From Hymenobacter psoromatis (GTDB lineage: Bacteria; Bacteroidota; Bacteroidia; Cytophagales; Hymenobacteraceae): a stretch of DNA of 64,000 nucleotides. The translations under genes were made by a program, and so were the position numbers. Positions 34,912-43,644 of this stretch are shown here, in pieces. Below the pieces are notes generated by a model that searched no databases, had not been told where the DNA came from, and saw only the letters and a list, made by a program, of their open reading frames with translations. Position 1 is the stretch's first letter; each line of letters begins with the position of its first letter. Location of the stretch: NCBI RefSeq assembly GCF_020012125.1, contig NZ_JAIFAG010000001.1, positions 1,240,001-1,304,000 on the forward strand. The letters are read 5' to 3'.

Positions 34912-34919
34912 TACCTTTG
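34912..34919 (+). promoter_or_regulatory. Candidate -7 box before the porin gene
   Basis: TACCTTTG directly after the lpxK stop and 49 bases before the porin ATG. It matches TAnnTTTG; there is no TTTG in the -33 position. Confidence 0.35.
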
Positions 34920-34968
34920 CCCGTTGAGCCGCGCCGGTGGGCTCTTTCGTGGCGTGTTTATTCTCTGC

Positions 34969-36951
34969 ATGGTTTTTTTTACTAAAGCCGTCCGTTGGCT
35001 GCTGCTGACCCTGGTGCTGGGCGGCCCCCTGGCCGCCCGCGCCCAGATTATTGATGACTCGACCAAGACGGTGTACGGTCCTAAAACGACCCGCGTCATC
35101 TACGAAGCCGAGCTGCTGCGCGACTCTACGGGCGGCACGCCCATCGATACCAGCCTCACGCAGTGGCCGCAGGCGCGGTTCTGGGCGCACGATAGTACGT
35201 TTCAGCAAGACCTGGGCGTGCTGGCTTCGGCCTCGCGGCCGTTGCTCTACCAGCCCAACTACCAGCTCGGCGCGCGCTTCGGGCGCAACGCTTTCGACCG
35301 CCAGACCCGCGCCGGCAACCAGGTGCCGTACTACGACAGCCGCTCGCCCTACTCGTTTTTTCGCTATGTGCAGGGCTCGCAGGGCGAACAGGTATTTGAA
35401 ATCAGCTACAGCCGCTCCTTTAAGAAGAATTTTAGCGTGGGCGTTGATTACGAGCGTATTGCCGGTAATCAGGTACTGAATACCGGCGGCACGCAGTACC
35501 AGACCGAGCACAACAACTTCACCATCTTTACCCGCTACCAAACCGAAGACGGCCGCTACCACCTACTAGCCAACTACTCGGCCAGCCGTCAGCAAACCCG
35601 CGAGCTGGGCGGCATCCGGCCCACCGCTAGCGAAGGCCTGGATACGTTGAAGGGGCCGGGCAGCTTCTTCAAATATGGTGACGAGCAGGTATACCTTACG
35701 CCGGGCATCAACATCGATGACCGCGACCAGGTGCACGTTTTTCAGTCGTACCGCCTGCTGGGGCGCGGCCTCACGGCCTACCATATCTTCGATGCCAGCC
35801 GGCAGTATAACGGCTACAACGACGATGCCCTACCCCGCGACGCGACGGGCACGCTGCTATTTTATCCGCTCAATGCTATCACGGGCACCCGCGGCACGCT
35901 GCGCAATACCACGGCCACCAACGACCGCGCGCTGTTTCGGCAGGTCGAGAACACGGTGGGCCTGCTGGGCCGCACCGACCGCGTGGAATACAACCTGTAC
36001 GGCCGCGCGCGCAACGCCGAGCTGACGGCCCAAAGCACTAGGCTGGGCCTGTCGGGCCCCGGCGTGCCGCTCTCTAATGTAGCTCGTGATGGGTACAACC
36101 AGTTGTTTCTGGGTGGCACGGCGGCTTTCAACTACCGCACTATCTACGCCGTGGATGTGGCCGGCGAGTACAAGGTATTCGACGAATACTGGCTGCGCGG
36201 GCGCATTCGCACCGGCCCGCTTTCGGCCGAGCTGCTCACGGCTTCCTACTCGCCCACGCTCACGCAGCAGCTCTTTATCGGCAATAGCTACGAGTGGCAC
36301 CACGTGTCGGGCGGCAAGGATGATAACCCGAGTAATTCGCCCTTCGTCAATACCAAGGCTAACCAACTCACGGTGCGCCTCAAGCAGCGCCTACCCTTCC
36401 TGGCCGAGCACAGCATTGAGGCCAGCGCGGCGGTCGTCAACCTCACCAACCTCGTGTACTACGGCCCCGATGGCACGCCCCAGCAGCTAACGGGCAACCA
36501 GCAGCTGCTCATCGGGTTTGCGCGCCACCGGGTGCGGGTCGGCAACGTGTTTTTTGATAATCAGGGCACTTACACCCGCGTATCTGGCCCCACTAACCCC
36601 GGCCTGCGCGTGCCCGCGCTCGTCACCGAGTCGCGGGTGTATTACCAGCGCCTGGTATTTGGCCACGCGCTGTTTGCGCAGGTTGGGGGCGAGCTGTATT
36701 ATCAGTCTGATTTTAAGGGTTATAGCTACGCGCCCAGCACCCAGCAGTTTTATGTGCAAAACAACTTCACCATTGGCAACTACGCCGTGGCCAATGCCTT
36801 CGTGGCAGCCGACATTGGCTCGGCTTCCCTCTTCATCAAAGTAGCCTATCTCAACCAGGGGTTGTACCGCGATGGCTATTTCACTACCCCCTACTACACG
36901 GGCTACCCCCGGCGGATTATTTTCGGCGTGCGCTGGCGATTTTTCAGCTGA
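34969..36951 (+). CDS. Putative outer-membrane porin (Porin_10-like)
   Basis: A 660-residue beta-barrel protein with a signal peptide (TKAVRWLLLTLVLGG to ARAQ, about residue 25). It resembles the large putative porins of Bacteroidota (Porin_10/DUF4289). Alternating aromatic and polar strands run through the chain and it ends in IFGVRWRFFS, a typical barrel C-terminus. The cargo is unknown. It lies between lpxK and a 250-base repeat element, and its stop directly abuts that element. Confidence 0.82.
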   Translation: MVFFTKAVRWLLLTLVLGGPLAARAQIIDDSTKTVYGPKTTRVIYEAELLRDSTGGTPIDTSLTQWPQARFWAHDSTFQQDLGVLASASRPLLYQPNYQLGARFGRNAFDRQTRAGNQVPYYDSRSPYSFFRYVQGSQGEQVFEISYSRSFKKNFSVGVDYERIAGNQVLNTGGTQYQTEHNNFTIFTRYQTEDGRYHLLANYSASRQQTRELGGIRPTASEGLDTLKGPGSFFKYGDEQVYLTPGINIDDRDQVHVFQSYRLLGRGLTAYHIFDASRQYNGYNDDALPRDATGTLLFYPLNAITGTRGTLRNTTATNDRALFRQVENTVGLLGRTDRVEYNLYGRARNAELTAQSTRLGLSGPGVPLSNVARDGYNQLFLGGTAAFNYRTIYAVDVAGEYKVFDEYWLRGRIRTGPLSAELLTASYSPTLTQQLFIGNSYEWHHVSGGKDDNPSNSPFVNTKANQLTVRLKQRLPFLAEHSIEASAAVVNLTNLVYYGPDGTPQQLTGNQQLLIGFARHRVRVGNVFFDNQGTYTRVSGPTNPGLRVPALVTESRVYYQRLVFGHALFAQVGGELYYQSDFKGYSYAPSTQQFYVQNNFTIGNYAVANAFVAADIGSASLFIKVAYLNQGLYRDGYFTTPYYTGYPRRIIFGVRWRFFS

Positions 36952-37201
36952 CCGCAGATTCAAACGGATTTCGCAGATGCGCCGCGTCGCGGCTGGCTAC
37001 GTGGCGGGCGCGCGCTTCGCGCTGCTTGTTAAGAAATTGTGATTAGGGGTTAAATATAAGTTTTTAAGAATGCGTTTGAAGAGCCCTGCCCATTCACCGC
37101 TTATCCCACAATAATAACCCATCTCCCTTCCCTATCCCTGCCGCATAGCCAGCCGCGCCGCGGCGTATCTGCGAAATCCGTTAAATCCGTTTGAATCTGC
37201 G
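36952..37201. mobile_element. 250-bp MITE-like element with about 50-bp terminal inverted repeats
   Basis: The left end (36952-37001, CCGCAGATTCAAACGGATTT to GGCTGGCTACG) is the inverted counterpart of the right end (37145-37201, ATAGCCAGC to AAATCCGTTTGAATCTGCG), with a 10-base length difference inside. The 140 bases between are AT-richer and have no open frame. The element fills the whole gap between the porin stop and the miaE ATG. A single end-like copy occurs at 17681-17739. No target-site duplication is obvious. Confidence 0.6.
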
Positions 37202-37798
37202 ATGAAGACTATTCTCAAGCTTAAGCTCAACTCCGACCCACGCTGGGCCGACCTGGCCAGCAAAAACCTCGAAGAAATTCTGGTAGACCATGCTTATTGC
37301 GAGCAAAAAGCGGCCAGTACCGGCATCTCGCTCATCGTGCACTACCCCGAAAAGGAACGCCTGGTAGATGAGTTGACCGCCCTGGTAGCCGAAGAGTGGG
37401 AACATTTTGACCGGGTAGTGAAGGAGCTGCGCAAGCGCAACCTGCCGCTGGGCCGCCCCCGGCGCGACGAATACGTGGTGCAGCTCATGGCCCACATCCG
37501 CAAGGGCGGCCCCCGCGAGCGCCAACTCCTGGACCAGCTCTTGGTGTCGTCGCTCATCGAGGCGCGCTCCTGCGAGCGCTTCAAGCTGCTCTGGCTGCAC
37601 CTGCAAGACCGTGACCCCGAGCTGAGCCAGTTTTATTATGAATTGATGGCCAGCGAGGCCGGCCATTTCGTGAGCTACGTAGACCTAGCCAAGGAATACT
37701 GCGACCCCGCCGAGGTAGACGCCCGCTTGCAGGAGCTACTCCAGATTGAGGGCGAAATTGTAGTGAGCCTGCCCGTGCGCGACGACCGGATGCATTAA
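37202..37798 (+). CDS. miaE: tRNA 2-methylthio-N6-isopentenyladenosine hydroxylase MiaE
   Basis: A 198-residue non-haem di-iron monooxygenase that hydroxylates the isopentenyl side chain of ms2i6A37 in tRNA. The di-iron ligands fall in a ferritin-like bundle: DHAYCEQKAAS, EEWEHFDRV (ExxH), IEARSCERF and ASEAGHF (ExxH). Length and motif order match MiaE. The ATG follows directly after the MITE-like element, so the element must supply or tolerate the promoter and leader. It works on the product of MiaB, whose gene is at 24010-25443. Confidence 0.93.
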   Translation: MKTILKLKLNSDPRWADLASKNLEEILVDHAYCEQKAASTGISLIVHYPEKERLVDELTALVAEEWEHFDRVVKELRKRNLPLGRPRRDEYVVQLMAHIRKGGPRERQLLDQLLVSSLIEARSCERFKLLWLHLQDRDPELSQFYYELMASEAGHFVSYVDLAKEYCDPAEVDARLQELLQIEGEIVVSLPVRDDRMH

Positions 37799-37815
37799 TC
37801 TCTAGCTGTTAAACT

Positions 37816-37915
37816 TCATTTGTCATGCTCATCTGACTATTCGTGGGGAAGCATCTTATCGCCGCCGAACGACTTGTTTAGTAGTGACAGGATGCTTTAT
37901 TCACAGGCTTGCGCC
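37816..37915. repeat. Degenerate REP-like element
   Basis: The stretch has TTTGTCATGCTC at its left, then GGAAGCATCTTA, and GGATGCTTTATTCACAGGC at its right. The inner arms pair imperfectly and the order resembles the element at 5470-5575. It lies between miaE and tsaE. Confidence 0.5.
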
Positions 37916-38009
37916 CTCCGCGAACCTCGGCGATAATAGCTGCCTGACCGCGTTGCGTAAGTCCTGATTCATAAGTATGGCAGGCGGTAAAATATTGAAA
38001 ATCACTCTT

Positions 38010-38462
38010 ATGCCTGATTTTAGTCTCAACATTCCCAGCTTGGCCGCCCTACCCACCGTGGCCTGGCAGCTGGCCGTTTCCATTGCCCAGTCGGAGTGTT
38101 CGCTGGTCGCTTTTGAGGGCGAGATGGGGGCAGGCAAAACTACCCTTATCCGGGCGCTGTGCCCCGAGTTGGGGGTGAGGGATGACGTAAGCAGCCCCAC
38201 ATTTGCCCTGGTCAACGAGTACCGCAATGCCTGGGGCGACCCCATTTATCACTTCGACTTTTACCGCGTAGATTCTGAGGCGGAAGCGGCCCGCCTGGGC
38301 GTAGCTGAGTACTTCGATTCGGGGTATCTTTGCTTGGTAGAGTGGCCCACCCGCGTGGCCGGCCTGCTACCCCCTACTTATCTGCTGGTAGAGCTGACCG
38401 TCACCGGCCCCGAATCGAGAGAAATTCACTTATCAATTATCAATCAACAATTATCAGTTTGA
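38010..38462 (+). CDS. tsaE: tRNA threonylcarbamoyladenosine biosynthesis ATPase TsaE
   Basis: A 150-residue P-loop ATPase that works with TsaD and TsaB to make t6A37 in ANN-reading tRNAs. The Walker A is FEGEMGAGKTTLIRALC; SSPTFALVNEY and HFDFYRVDS follow as in the family. The last residues, LSIINQQLSV, are translated from an ATTATCAAT-type simple repeat and are probably a recent extension. I start at MPDFSLN (ATG 38010). Alanine dehydrogenase follows 99 bases downstream. Confidence 0.93.
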   Translation: MPDFSLNIPSLAALPTVAWQLAVSIAQSECSLVAFEGEMGAGKTTLIRALCPELGVRDDVSSPTFALVNEYRNAWGDPIYHFDFYRVDSEAEAARLGVAEYFDSGYLCLVEWPTRVAGLLPPTYLLVELTVTGPESREIHLSIINQQLSV

Positions 38463-38561
38463 GTGGTGAGTAGGTAATCAGAAGAAGGAGAAATAGTGCT
38501 CGCCAACCCGCTCGCTCCCTAGCTGATACTTGTTCCTTGATGATTGATACTTGAAAAAATT

Positions 38562-39788
38562 ATGGCCGAACAGCTACCCACCGGCTTTGGCGCGCTGGCC
38601 ACGGGCCGCGCCTACTTCACCCAGGAGTCGATGCTGGCGGTGGAAACGCGCAAGCGCAAGCTCTTCATTGGCCTACCCAAGGAAATTTCCTTGCAGGAAA
38701 ACCGCCTGGGCCTTACCCCCGAAGCTGTGCAGCACCTCGTGAGCGAGGGCCACGAGGTAATGCTCGAAAGCGGGGCCGGCGAGCCCAGCAAATACTCCGA
38801 CCACGACTATTCTGAGGCCGGTGCCACCATCGCCTACTCTACCGAGGAAGTCTACAAGGCCGATATTATCCTGAAAGTGGCCCCGCCCATGCTCGATGAA
38901 ATCGAGCTGATGCGCCCCGGCCAAACGCTCATCTCGGCCCTGCAAATGGGCACGATGACGCCCGAGTTTATTAACGCCCTGGCGCGTAAAAAGGTGAATG
39001 CCATTGGCTTCGAGCTAATAAAAGACCCCAGCGGGGCGCGGCCCGTAGTGCGCGCCATGAGCGAAATCGCGGGCTCGACCGTGATGCTGGTGGCGGCCGA
39101 GTACCTGGCCCGCTCCAACGAGGGCAAGGGCATCATCCTGGGCGGCATTACGGGCGTGCCGCCGTCGCAGGTCGTGATTCTGGGTGCGGGTACGGTGGCC
39201 GAATACGCCGCCCGCGCCGCGCTGGGCCTGGGTGCGGAAGTCAAGGTATTTGATAATCACCTGTATAAGTTGCGCCGCCTCAAGCACAACCTGGGTGCGC
39301 AGCTCTACACTAGCACCCTCGATACCTTCGCCCTGAGCCAGCAGATTCGGCGCGCCGACGTGGTAATCGGCGCGCTTGCCGTGGAGGAGGGGCGCATCCC
39401 GTTTATGGTGCCCGAGCAGATGGTGGCTAGCATGGCGGCCGGCTCCATCATCATCGACATCAGTATCGACCAGGGCGGCTGCTTCGAAACCAGCGAGCTG
39501 ACCAGCCACAGTAAGCCCGTCTTTCGCAAGTATGATGTGGTGCACTACTGCGTGCCCAACATCGCCTCGCGCGTGCCCCGCACTGCCACCAACGCGCTCA
39601 GCAACATTTTTACGCCCATTCTGCAAGACATCAGCCAACAGGGCGGCATCAACGAGGCGCTTTTCACCAACGAACACTTCCGTAGCGGCGTCTACGTCTA
39701 CAAAGGCTCGCTCACCAACGCCGCCATTGCTAAGCGATTTAACATGCGGTATAAAGAGTTGGGGCTGCTTATTGCGGTGCGGAATTAG
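38562..39788 (+). CDS. ald: Alanine dehydrogenase
   Basis: A 408-residue NAD-dependent enzyme of the alanine dehydrogenase / PntA family that converts L-alanine and pyruvate with ammonia. The N-terminal IGLPKEISLQENRLGLTPE and the substrate-binding lysine in ILKVAPP are visible; the Rossmann stretch is VVILGAGTVAEYAARAALGL. There are about 30 residues before the family start, as in other Bacteroidota versions. ATG at 38562. It ends 28 bases before a small secreted-protein gene. Confidence 0.9.
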   Translation: MAEQLPTGFGALATGRAYFTQESMLAVETRKRKLFIGLPKEISLQENRLGLTPEAVQHLVSEGHEVMLESGAGEPSKYSDHDYSEAGATIAYSTEEVYKADIILKVAPPMLDEIELMRPGQTLISALQMGTMTPEFINALARKKVNAIGFELIKDPSGARPVVRAMSEIAGSTVMLVAAEYLARSNEGKGIILGGITGVPPSQVVILGAGTVAEYAARAALGLGAEVKVFDNHLYKLRRLKHNLGAQLYTSTLDTFALSQQIRRADVVIGALAVEEGRIPFMVPEQMVASMAAGSIIIDISIDQGGCFETSELTSHSKPVFRKYDVVHYCVPNIASRVPRTATNALSNIFTPILQDISQQGGINEALFTNEHFRSGVYVYKGSLTNAAIAKRFNMRYKELGLLIAVRN

Positions 39789-39816
39789 TTTGCAAACACG
39801 TTTTCTGCGCTTCAAA

Positions 39817-40329
39817 ATGAGTCGGTTGTTACTCTTATTAACCGGGTTTTTCTGCGCAAATACTAGCGTGGCGCAAACGTATTTTTTATCGGGCCGAGTA
39901 ATTGACAGTCATTCCGATGAGGGGATACCGGGCGTTACCGTACTGCTGAAAGCGGACACAGCAACGCTGGCTGGTTGTGTTACCAATCAGGCTGGTAGCT
40001 TTCGACTGAAGAGGCCAGCAGCTAGAGACTGCTCTATTGAAGTAAGCTCCCTGGGCTACCGTACCAAAAATGTGCGACTTACGGGAGGAGTAGTCAACTT
40101 GGCACCCTTGCGTATTTTGATGCCTGGCTTCTGTCCCTACGCTCCTGCCCACGGCCGGACGCCCGCCTGCCTTAATAGTCACACTGACCACGTGATTCCT
40201 ATTTTCTATGGTTTGCCTTCGGCGAAAGTGATGGCCAAAGCCAAAGCCGGCAAGCTGTACTTGGGCGGTTGCCAGCTAACGGGTTGTGACCCGTACTATT
40301 ACTGCCTGACGCATAAGCGGGAGTTATAA
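39817..40329 (+). CDS. Secreted carboxypeptidase-regulatory-like domain protein
   Basis: A 170-residue protein with a signal peptide (MSRLLLLLTGFFCANTSVAQ). Residues 21-105 form a CarboxypepD-regulatory beta-sandwich (LSGRVIDSHSDEGIPGVTV, later SLGYRTKNVRL), the type usually found at the front of TonB receptors. The C-terminal part has IPIFYGLPSAKVMAKAKAG and GGCQLTGCDPYYYC with three cysteines, a tail I recall from other small Bacteroidota proteins but cannot assign. It follows alanine dehydrogenase by 28 bases, and is convergent with the flavin reductase gene 3 bases away. Base composition is lower in GC than its neighbours. Confidence 0.75.
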   Translation: MSRLLLLLTGFFCANTSVAQTYFLSGRVIDSHSDEGIPGVTVLLKADTATLAGCVTNQAGSFRLKRPAARDCSIEVSSLGYRTKNVRLTGGVVNLAPLRILMPGFCPYAPAHGRTPACLNSHTDHVIPIFYGLPSAKVMAKAKAGKLYLGGCQLTGCDPYYYCLTHKREL

Positions 40330-40332
40330 GCT

Positions 40333-41253
40333 TTAAGACAAGTCAATCAGCAGCACCCGCCACGCCTCCTGCACCCGGCCCTCGGCCAGCCACTGCTGGG
40401 CCAGCAGGGCCAGTTGTTTTTGCTGCTCGGCAGGGTCGGCGCGGTGCTTGTTTAGCAGGTAGGCCACTAGTGGCTCGGTGCGGGCTGCCGCGATTTGGGC
40501 GGGGGTAGGGAGGGCTTCGCGCTCCACGTTGGCGAGGCGGGCCAGGTCATTGCCAGTCAGGATGTTGCTCTCGCGGATATGGGGGGGTAGGCCGTCGAAG
40601 CCAATGCCCAACTGGCGGTTGGGGCGGGCCACGGTGAAGAGATTTTCGGGCCGTAGGCGGCTATACCAGTCGCCGCCCAGCCGCGACACTGCCTCAAATT
40701 TAAGCGGGTCTACGCCGGGCTTGCCGGCCAGCAGAATATCCTCCCGAAAGTGCGCCCGCACCACCCGGCATATTACCAGGTTGCCGTGGCCGGGCGCGTC
40801 GCCCAACTCAATAATTTGCTCCACTACGCACTCAAATGCCGCCGGGCACTCGGCCACGCGCGGCGGCCGCACCTGGTTTGACGTAGCTTCGGTGAGGCCG
40901 GCCTTGACGAACTCGTTGACGCCGGCCGGGTATTCGGCGCTGGCCAGCGACAGCTGCTCCACCAGCGCGTAGTCGCAGATGTGGATGACGACTTCAGGCA
41001 CCTCGCGCACGTTTTGCAGCGTGTCTTTCGCCGAGTTGTCGCGCCCCCGGCTGGTGGGCGAAAACACCAGGATGGGCGGGTCCATGCTCATCACGTTGAA
41101 AAAGCTGTACGGACTCAGGTTCACGAGGCCCGCCGCCGAGATAGTGCTGGCGAACGCAATGGGCCGCGGGGCCACCGCGCCGATGAGGTACTGGTAAAAA
41201 TCGGCGGGCGATAAATCGGCGGGTGCGATGGTGCGGTGGGCGGGGGTAGGCAT
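40333..41253 (-). CDS. Flavin reductase-like FMN-binding protein
   Basis: A 306-residue protein whose first two thirds form the flavin-reductase-like split barrel (ADFYQYLIGAVAPRPIAFAS, LSPYSFFNVMSMDPP, SAKDTLQNVREVPEVVIHI). It binds FMN and probably reduces it or uses it for another redox step. The last 80 residues are helical and specific to this longer form. I start at MPTPAHRT (ATG 41253). A TAGCTTTG box lies at 41288-41281 on the minus strand. Its stop is 3 bases from the convergent stop of the secreted protein. Confidence 0.87.
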   Translation of the reverse strand: MPTPAHRTIAPADLSPADFYQYLIGAVAPRPIAFASTISAAGLVNLSPYSFFNVMSMDPPILVFSPTSRGRDNSAKDTLQNVREVPEVVIHICDYALVEQLSLASAEYPAGVNEFVKAGLTEATSNQVRPPRVAECPAAFECVVEQIIELGDAPGHGNLVICRVVRAHFREDILLAGKPGVDPLKFEAVSRLGGDWYSRLRPENLFTVARPNRQLGIGFDGLPPHIRESNILTGNDLARLANVEREALPTPAQIAAARTEPLVAYLLNKHRADPAEQQKQLALLAQQWLAEGRVQEAWRVLLIDLS

Positions 41254-41280
41254 GGGGTAGGAGCGGGGGCAATGGCCCGG

Positions 41281-41288
41281 CAAAGCTA
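41281..41288 (-). promoter_or_regulatory. Candidate -7 box before the flavin reductase gene
   Basis: TAGCTTTG on the minus strand, 27 bases upstream of the ATG at 41253; no -33 TTTG seen. Confidence 0.35.
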
Positions 41289-41449
41289 CCGCCGGGGCCT
41301 GGGTAGCCGCCGGAGCTGCCGATTTGGCTGCCGCCTACCCCCCTCGGCCAGCGAAAGGCCGGGCTGCGAGCCAGGCTTTCTGCTCAGTATCAATATCCAA
41401 GCAATTTACGGAAAATTTCCGCGCGAGGTGTTTTCTTGCTAAAGCAGTA

Positions 41450-41457
41450 TACATTTG
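41450..41457 (+). promoter_or_regulatory. Candidate -7 box before the InsA-like gene
   Basis: TACATTTG within an AT-rich leader, 47 bases before the ATG at 41505. It matches TAnnTTTG; no TTTG at -33. Confidence 0.35.
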
Positions 41458-41504
41458 CTAACTAGCTATAGTTTTCGCTAAACTTCATATTTACTACCCG
41501 CGCC

Positions 41505-41924
41505 ATGAATGCTCCCATCTGCCCCAAGTGCGACTCGAAGGAAGCGACCAAGAGTGGCGTAATTAATGAGCGCCAGCGCTTTCGCTGCAAAAACTGCGGC
41601 TACCACTATACCGTAGCCAAGGTGGGCCGCGAGGTGAACCCCTACTACGTGGTGAAGGCGTTGCAGCTCTACATTGAGGGCGTGAGCTACCGCGAAATTG
41701 AGCGATTGCTAGGGGTGAGCCACGTGAGCGTGATGAACTGGGTAAAGAAATACGGCGTAAAAGCCCCCCGCCAAACAGACTATCATCCTACCTATAAAAT
41801 CCTCAATCAGAAGGAACTGGCGGAGTTCTTTCAGAAGCCCGAGAACCTGAAAAGCGCCGGCCTGGTCGTGACGGAGCTGGGCGATAAGTACATGATGATA
41901 CGCTGGGAGCGATTTCGGCAGTAG
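41505..41924 (+). CDS. IS1-InsA-like zinc finger/HTH protein, stand-alone
   Basis: A 139-residue DNA-binding protein. The N-terminal zinc finger (CPKCDSKEATKSG to RCKNCGYHY, residues 5-33) and the following helix-turn-helix (YREIERLLGVSHVSVMNWVKK, here given in part) are those of the IS1 InsA and IS1595-type transposase N-terminus. No DDE catalytic part follows; instead there is a separate C-terminal region (about 85-139; KILNQKELAEFF, GDKYMMIRWERF). No inverted repeats of an insertion sequence flank it. It therefore looks like a transposase fragment turned regulator. A TACATTTG box at 41450-41457 lies upstream. The porin and MHS transporter genes follow. Confidence 0.75.
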   Translation: MNAPICPKCDSKEATKSGVINERQRFRCKNCGYHYTVAKVGREVNPYYVVKALQLYIEGVSYREIERLLGVSHVSVMNWVKKYGVKAPRQTDYHPTYKILNQKELAEFFQKPENLKSAGLVVTELGDKYMMIRWERFRQ

Positions 41925-42063
41925 CCGGGCTATAGTACTTAGCAAAACGATAGCAAGACGCTAGCAGGGGTAGGAATCGGGTTGCTACTTGGCAGCCACA
42001 AAACCCTGGGTCCGGAACGACGGCTTTGGGTACTACGCTTCCCTACCCCTTATTCATTGCTAC

Positions 42064-43575
42064 ATGAAATCTACCCGCTACGTTCTTGCGCTGAGTAGCT
42101 TGCTGCTGGCCGGCAACGCCCTCGGCCAGGTTACCCCACCTGCTACCGGCGCATCGCCGCCGCCGGCCGCGCCCGCCGCGCCGCCCGCTGTGCCCACGCC
42201 GGCCAAATCGGTACCCTACGGGGCCGGCATGAAGGTAAACCTCTCGCCCGACGGCTCGAAATACTTGCGCTTTATTGCCTGGACGCAGTTTTGGGCGCAG
42301 TACAACGAGAACAATTCCAATACCTTACGCGACGGGGTGCCTAAGTCTGACCAGGTAGCCTTTGGGCTGCGGCGCACCCGCCTCATTACATTGGCGCAGC
42401 TTAACCCCCGCTTCTTGTTCCTGCTCGACCTGGGCATGGAAAACCAGACTACCATCAGCGGCGGCACCCCCAATGACCCCAACGGGCCGGGCAAGCGGGC
42501 ACCGTTTTACGTGCATAATGCCACGGGCGAGTTTCGCATCAATAAGTATTTGAGTTTGGGAGCCGGCCTGAACTACCAGGTTGGTATTTCGCGCATGACG
42601 CAGGCGAGCACCCTGAACATGCTGACCTATGATTTGCCCATCGTCAATTATCCTACCCTGGACCAGACCGACCAGTTTGGCTTCTTTATGGGGGCGTACG
42701 CGAAGGGTCGGATTGGGGGCTTCGACTACCGCGTGGCCATCGATGACCCCTTTGTGACCAGCCAGACGGCGGCTACGGCCACGCCGGCCGGTCTGCGCAC
42801 CAACGTGGCCGCCTTTAACCCGCACAACACCAATAAGATATACCAGGGTTATTTCGACTACGAGTTTTTTGATAAAGAAGCCAACCTACTGCCTTACCAG
42901 ACGGGTACTTACCTGGGCACCAAGAAGGTGCTTAACATCGGGGCCGGTTTTCACTATAATCCCAAAGGAACGTACTCGCGGCCAGCGGCCTACCCGACCA
43001 CGGCACCCGCTGACCCGTTCGCGACCACGACTACCCATGATGTGCGCCTGTATGGGGTGGACGTGTTTTACGATGCGCCGGTTGATACGGCCTCTAATAC
43101 GGCCGTTACCTTCTACGGCGTGTATTATAACTACAACTTCGGCCCCAACTACGTGCGCAACGTGGGCCTGATGAACCCTGGCAACGGGCTGGCACCGGGT
43201 GCTACTACCTCGGCCGGCCTGGTAGGCAATGCGGTGCCGCTCATTGGCACGGGCCAGAGCTATTATGCGCAGCTAGGGGTGCTGCTACCCAAAGACTTGC
43301 TTGGGCCCAAGGTAAAGTTGCAGCCCTACGTGGCCTACCTGCACAATAGCCTCAACGGCCTGCTTGATACAAACGGCAATATCAAAGGGGTGAACGTATA
43401 TGACGCGGGCATGAACTTCTACCTCGACGGGCACAACGCCAAGATTACCCTTAATTATCGCTTCCGTCCCGATTTCAGCGACCAGACCTTCCTGCCCGCC
43501 AACAACGGAGCCGCCACGGTCAACAGCATCCGGTATCGCCCCGAGGTAACGCTGCAAACGCAGGTCTACCTGTAG
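42064..43575 (+). CDS. Outer-membrane porin
   Basis: A 503-residue beta-barrel protein. The signal peptide ends near residue 22 (GNALGQ), followed by an Ala/Pro-rich linker (about 25-55) and then strands with typical alternation (KYLRFIAWTQFWAQYNENN). It ends TLQTQVYL. The overall look is that of phosphate- or anion-type porins of Gram-negative bacteria, but no family can be fixed by eye. It is 69 bases upstream of an MHS-family symporter, suggesting that the two take up the same substrate across outer and inner membranes. Start at the ATG at 42064; the frame is open upstream to 41989. Confidence 0.78.
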   Translation: MKSTRYVLALSSLLLAGNALGQVTPPATGASPPPAAPAAPPAVPTPAKSVPYGAGMKVNLSPDGSKYLRFIAWTQFWAQYNENNSNTLRDGVPKSDQVAFGLRRTRLITLAQLNPRFLFLLDLGMENQTTISGGTPNDPNGPGKRAPFYVHNATGEFRINKYLSLGAGLNYQVGISRMTQASTLNMLTYDLPIVNYPTLDQTDQFGFFMGAYAKGRIGGFDYRVAIDDPFVTSQTAATATPAGLRTNVAAFNPHNTNKIYQGYFDYEFFDKEANLLPYQTGTYLGTKKVLNIGAGFHYNPKGTYSRPAAYPTTAPADPFATTTTHDVRLYGVDVFYDAPVDTASNTAVTFYGVYYNYNFGPNYVRNVGLMNPGNGLAPGATTSAGLVGNAVPLIGTGQSYYAQLGVLLPKDLLGPKVKLQPYVAYLHNSLNGLLDTNGNIKGVNVYDAGMNFYLDGHNAKITLNYRFRPDFSDQTFLPANNGAATVNSIRYRPEVTLQTQVYL

Positions 43576-43644
43576 TCATCGAGGGCTGGCCTGGCCCTAC
43601 CCCTCGTTTTCCAGGAGTTACCTGCTTTCCCCCCCCCTCTTTTT

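Noticed and set aside
34564..35562. 332-residue frame on the minus strand opposite lpxK and the porin
   Set aside because: Runs across two real genes on the other strand; no motif or start signal.
39532..39816. Long frame joining the end of ald in another frame to the secreted protein
   Set aside because: The first part is a frame-shifted shadow of alanine dehydrogenase; the real protein begins at ATG 39817 with a signal peptide.
41925..42063. Upstream in-frame start of the 503-residue porin
   Set aside because: The extra 25 residues are not signal-like; the ATG at 42064 starts a normal signal peptide.
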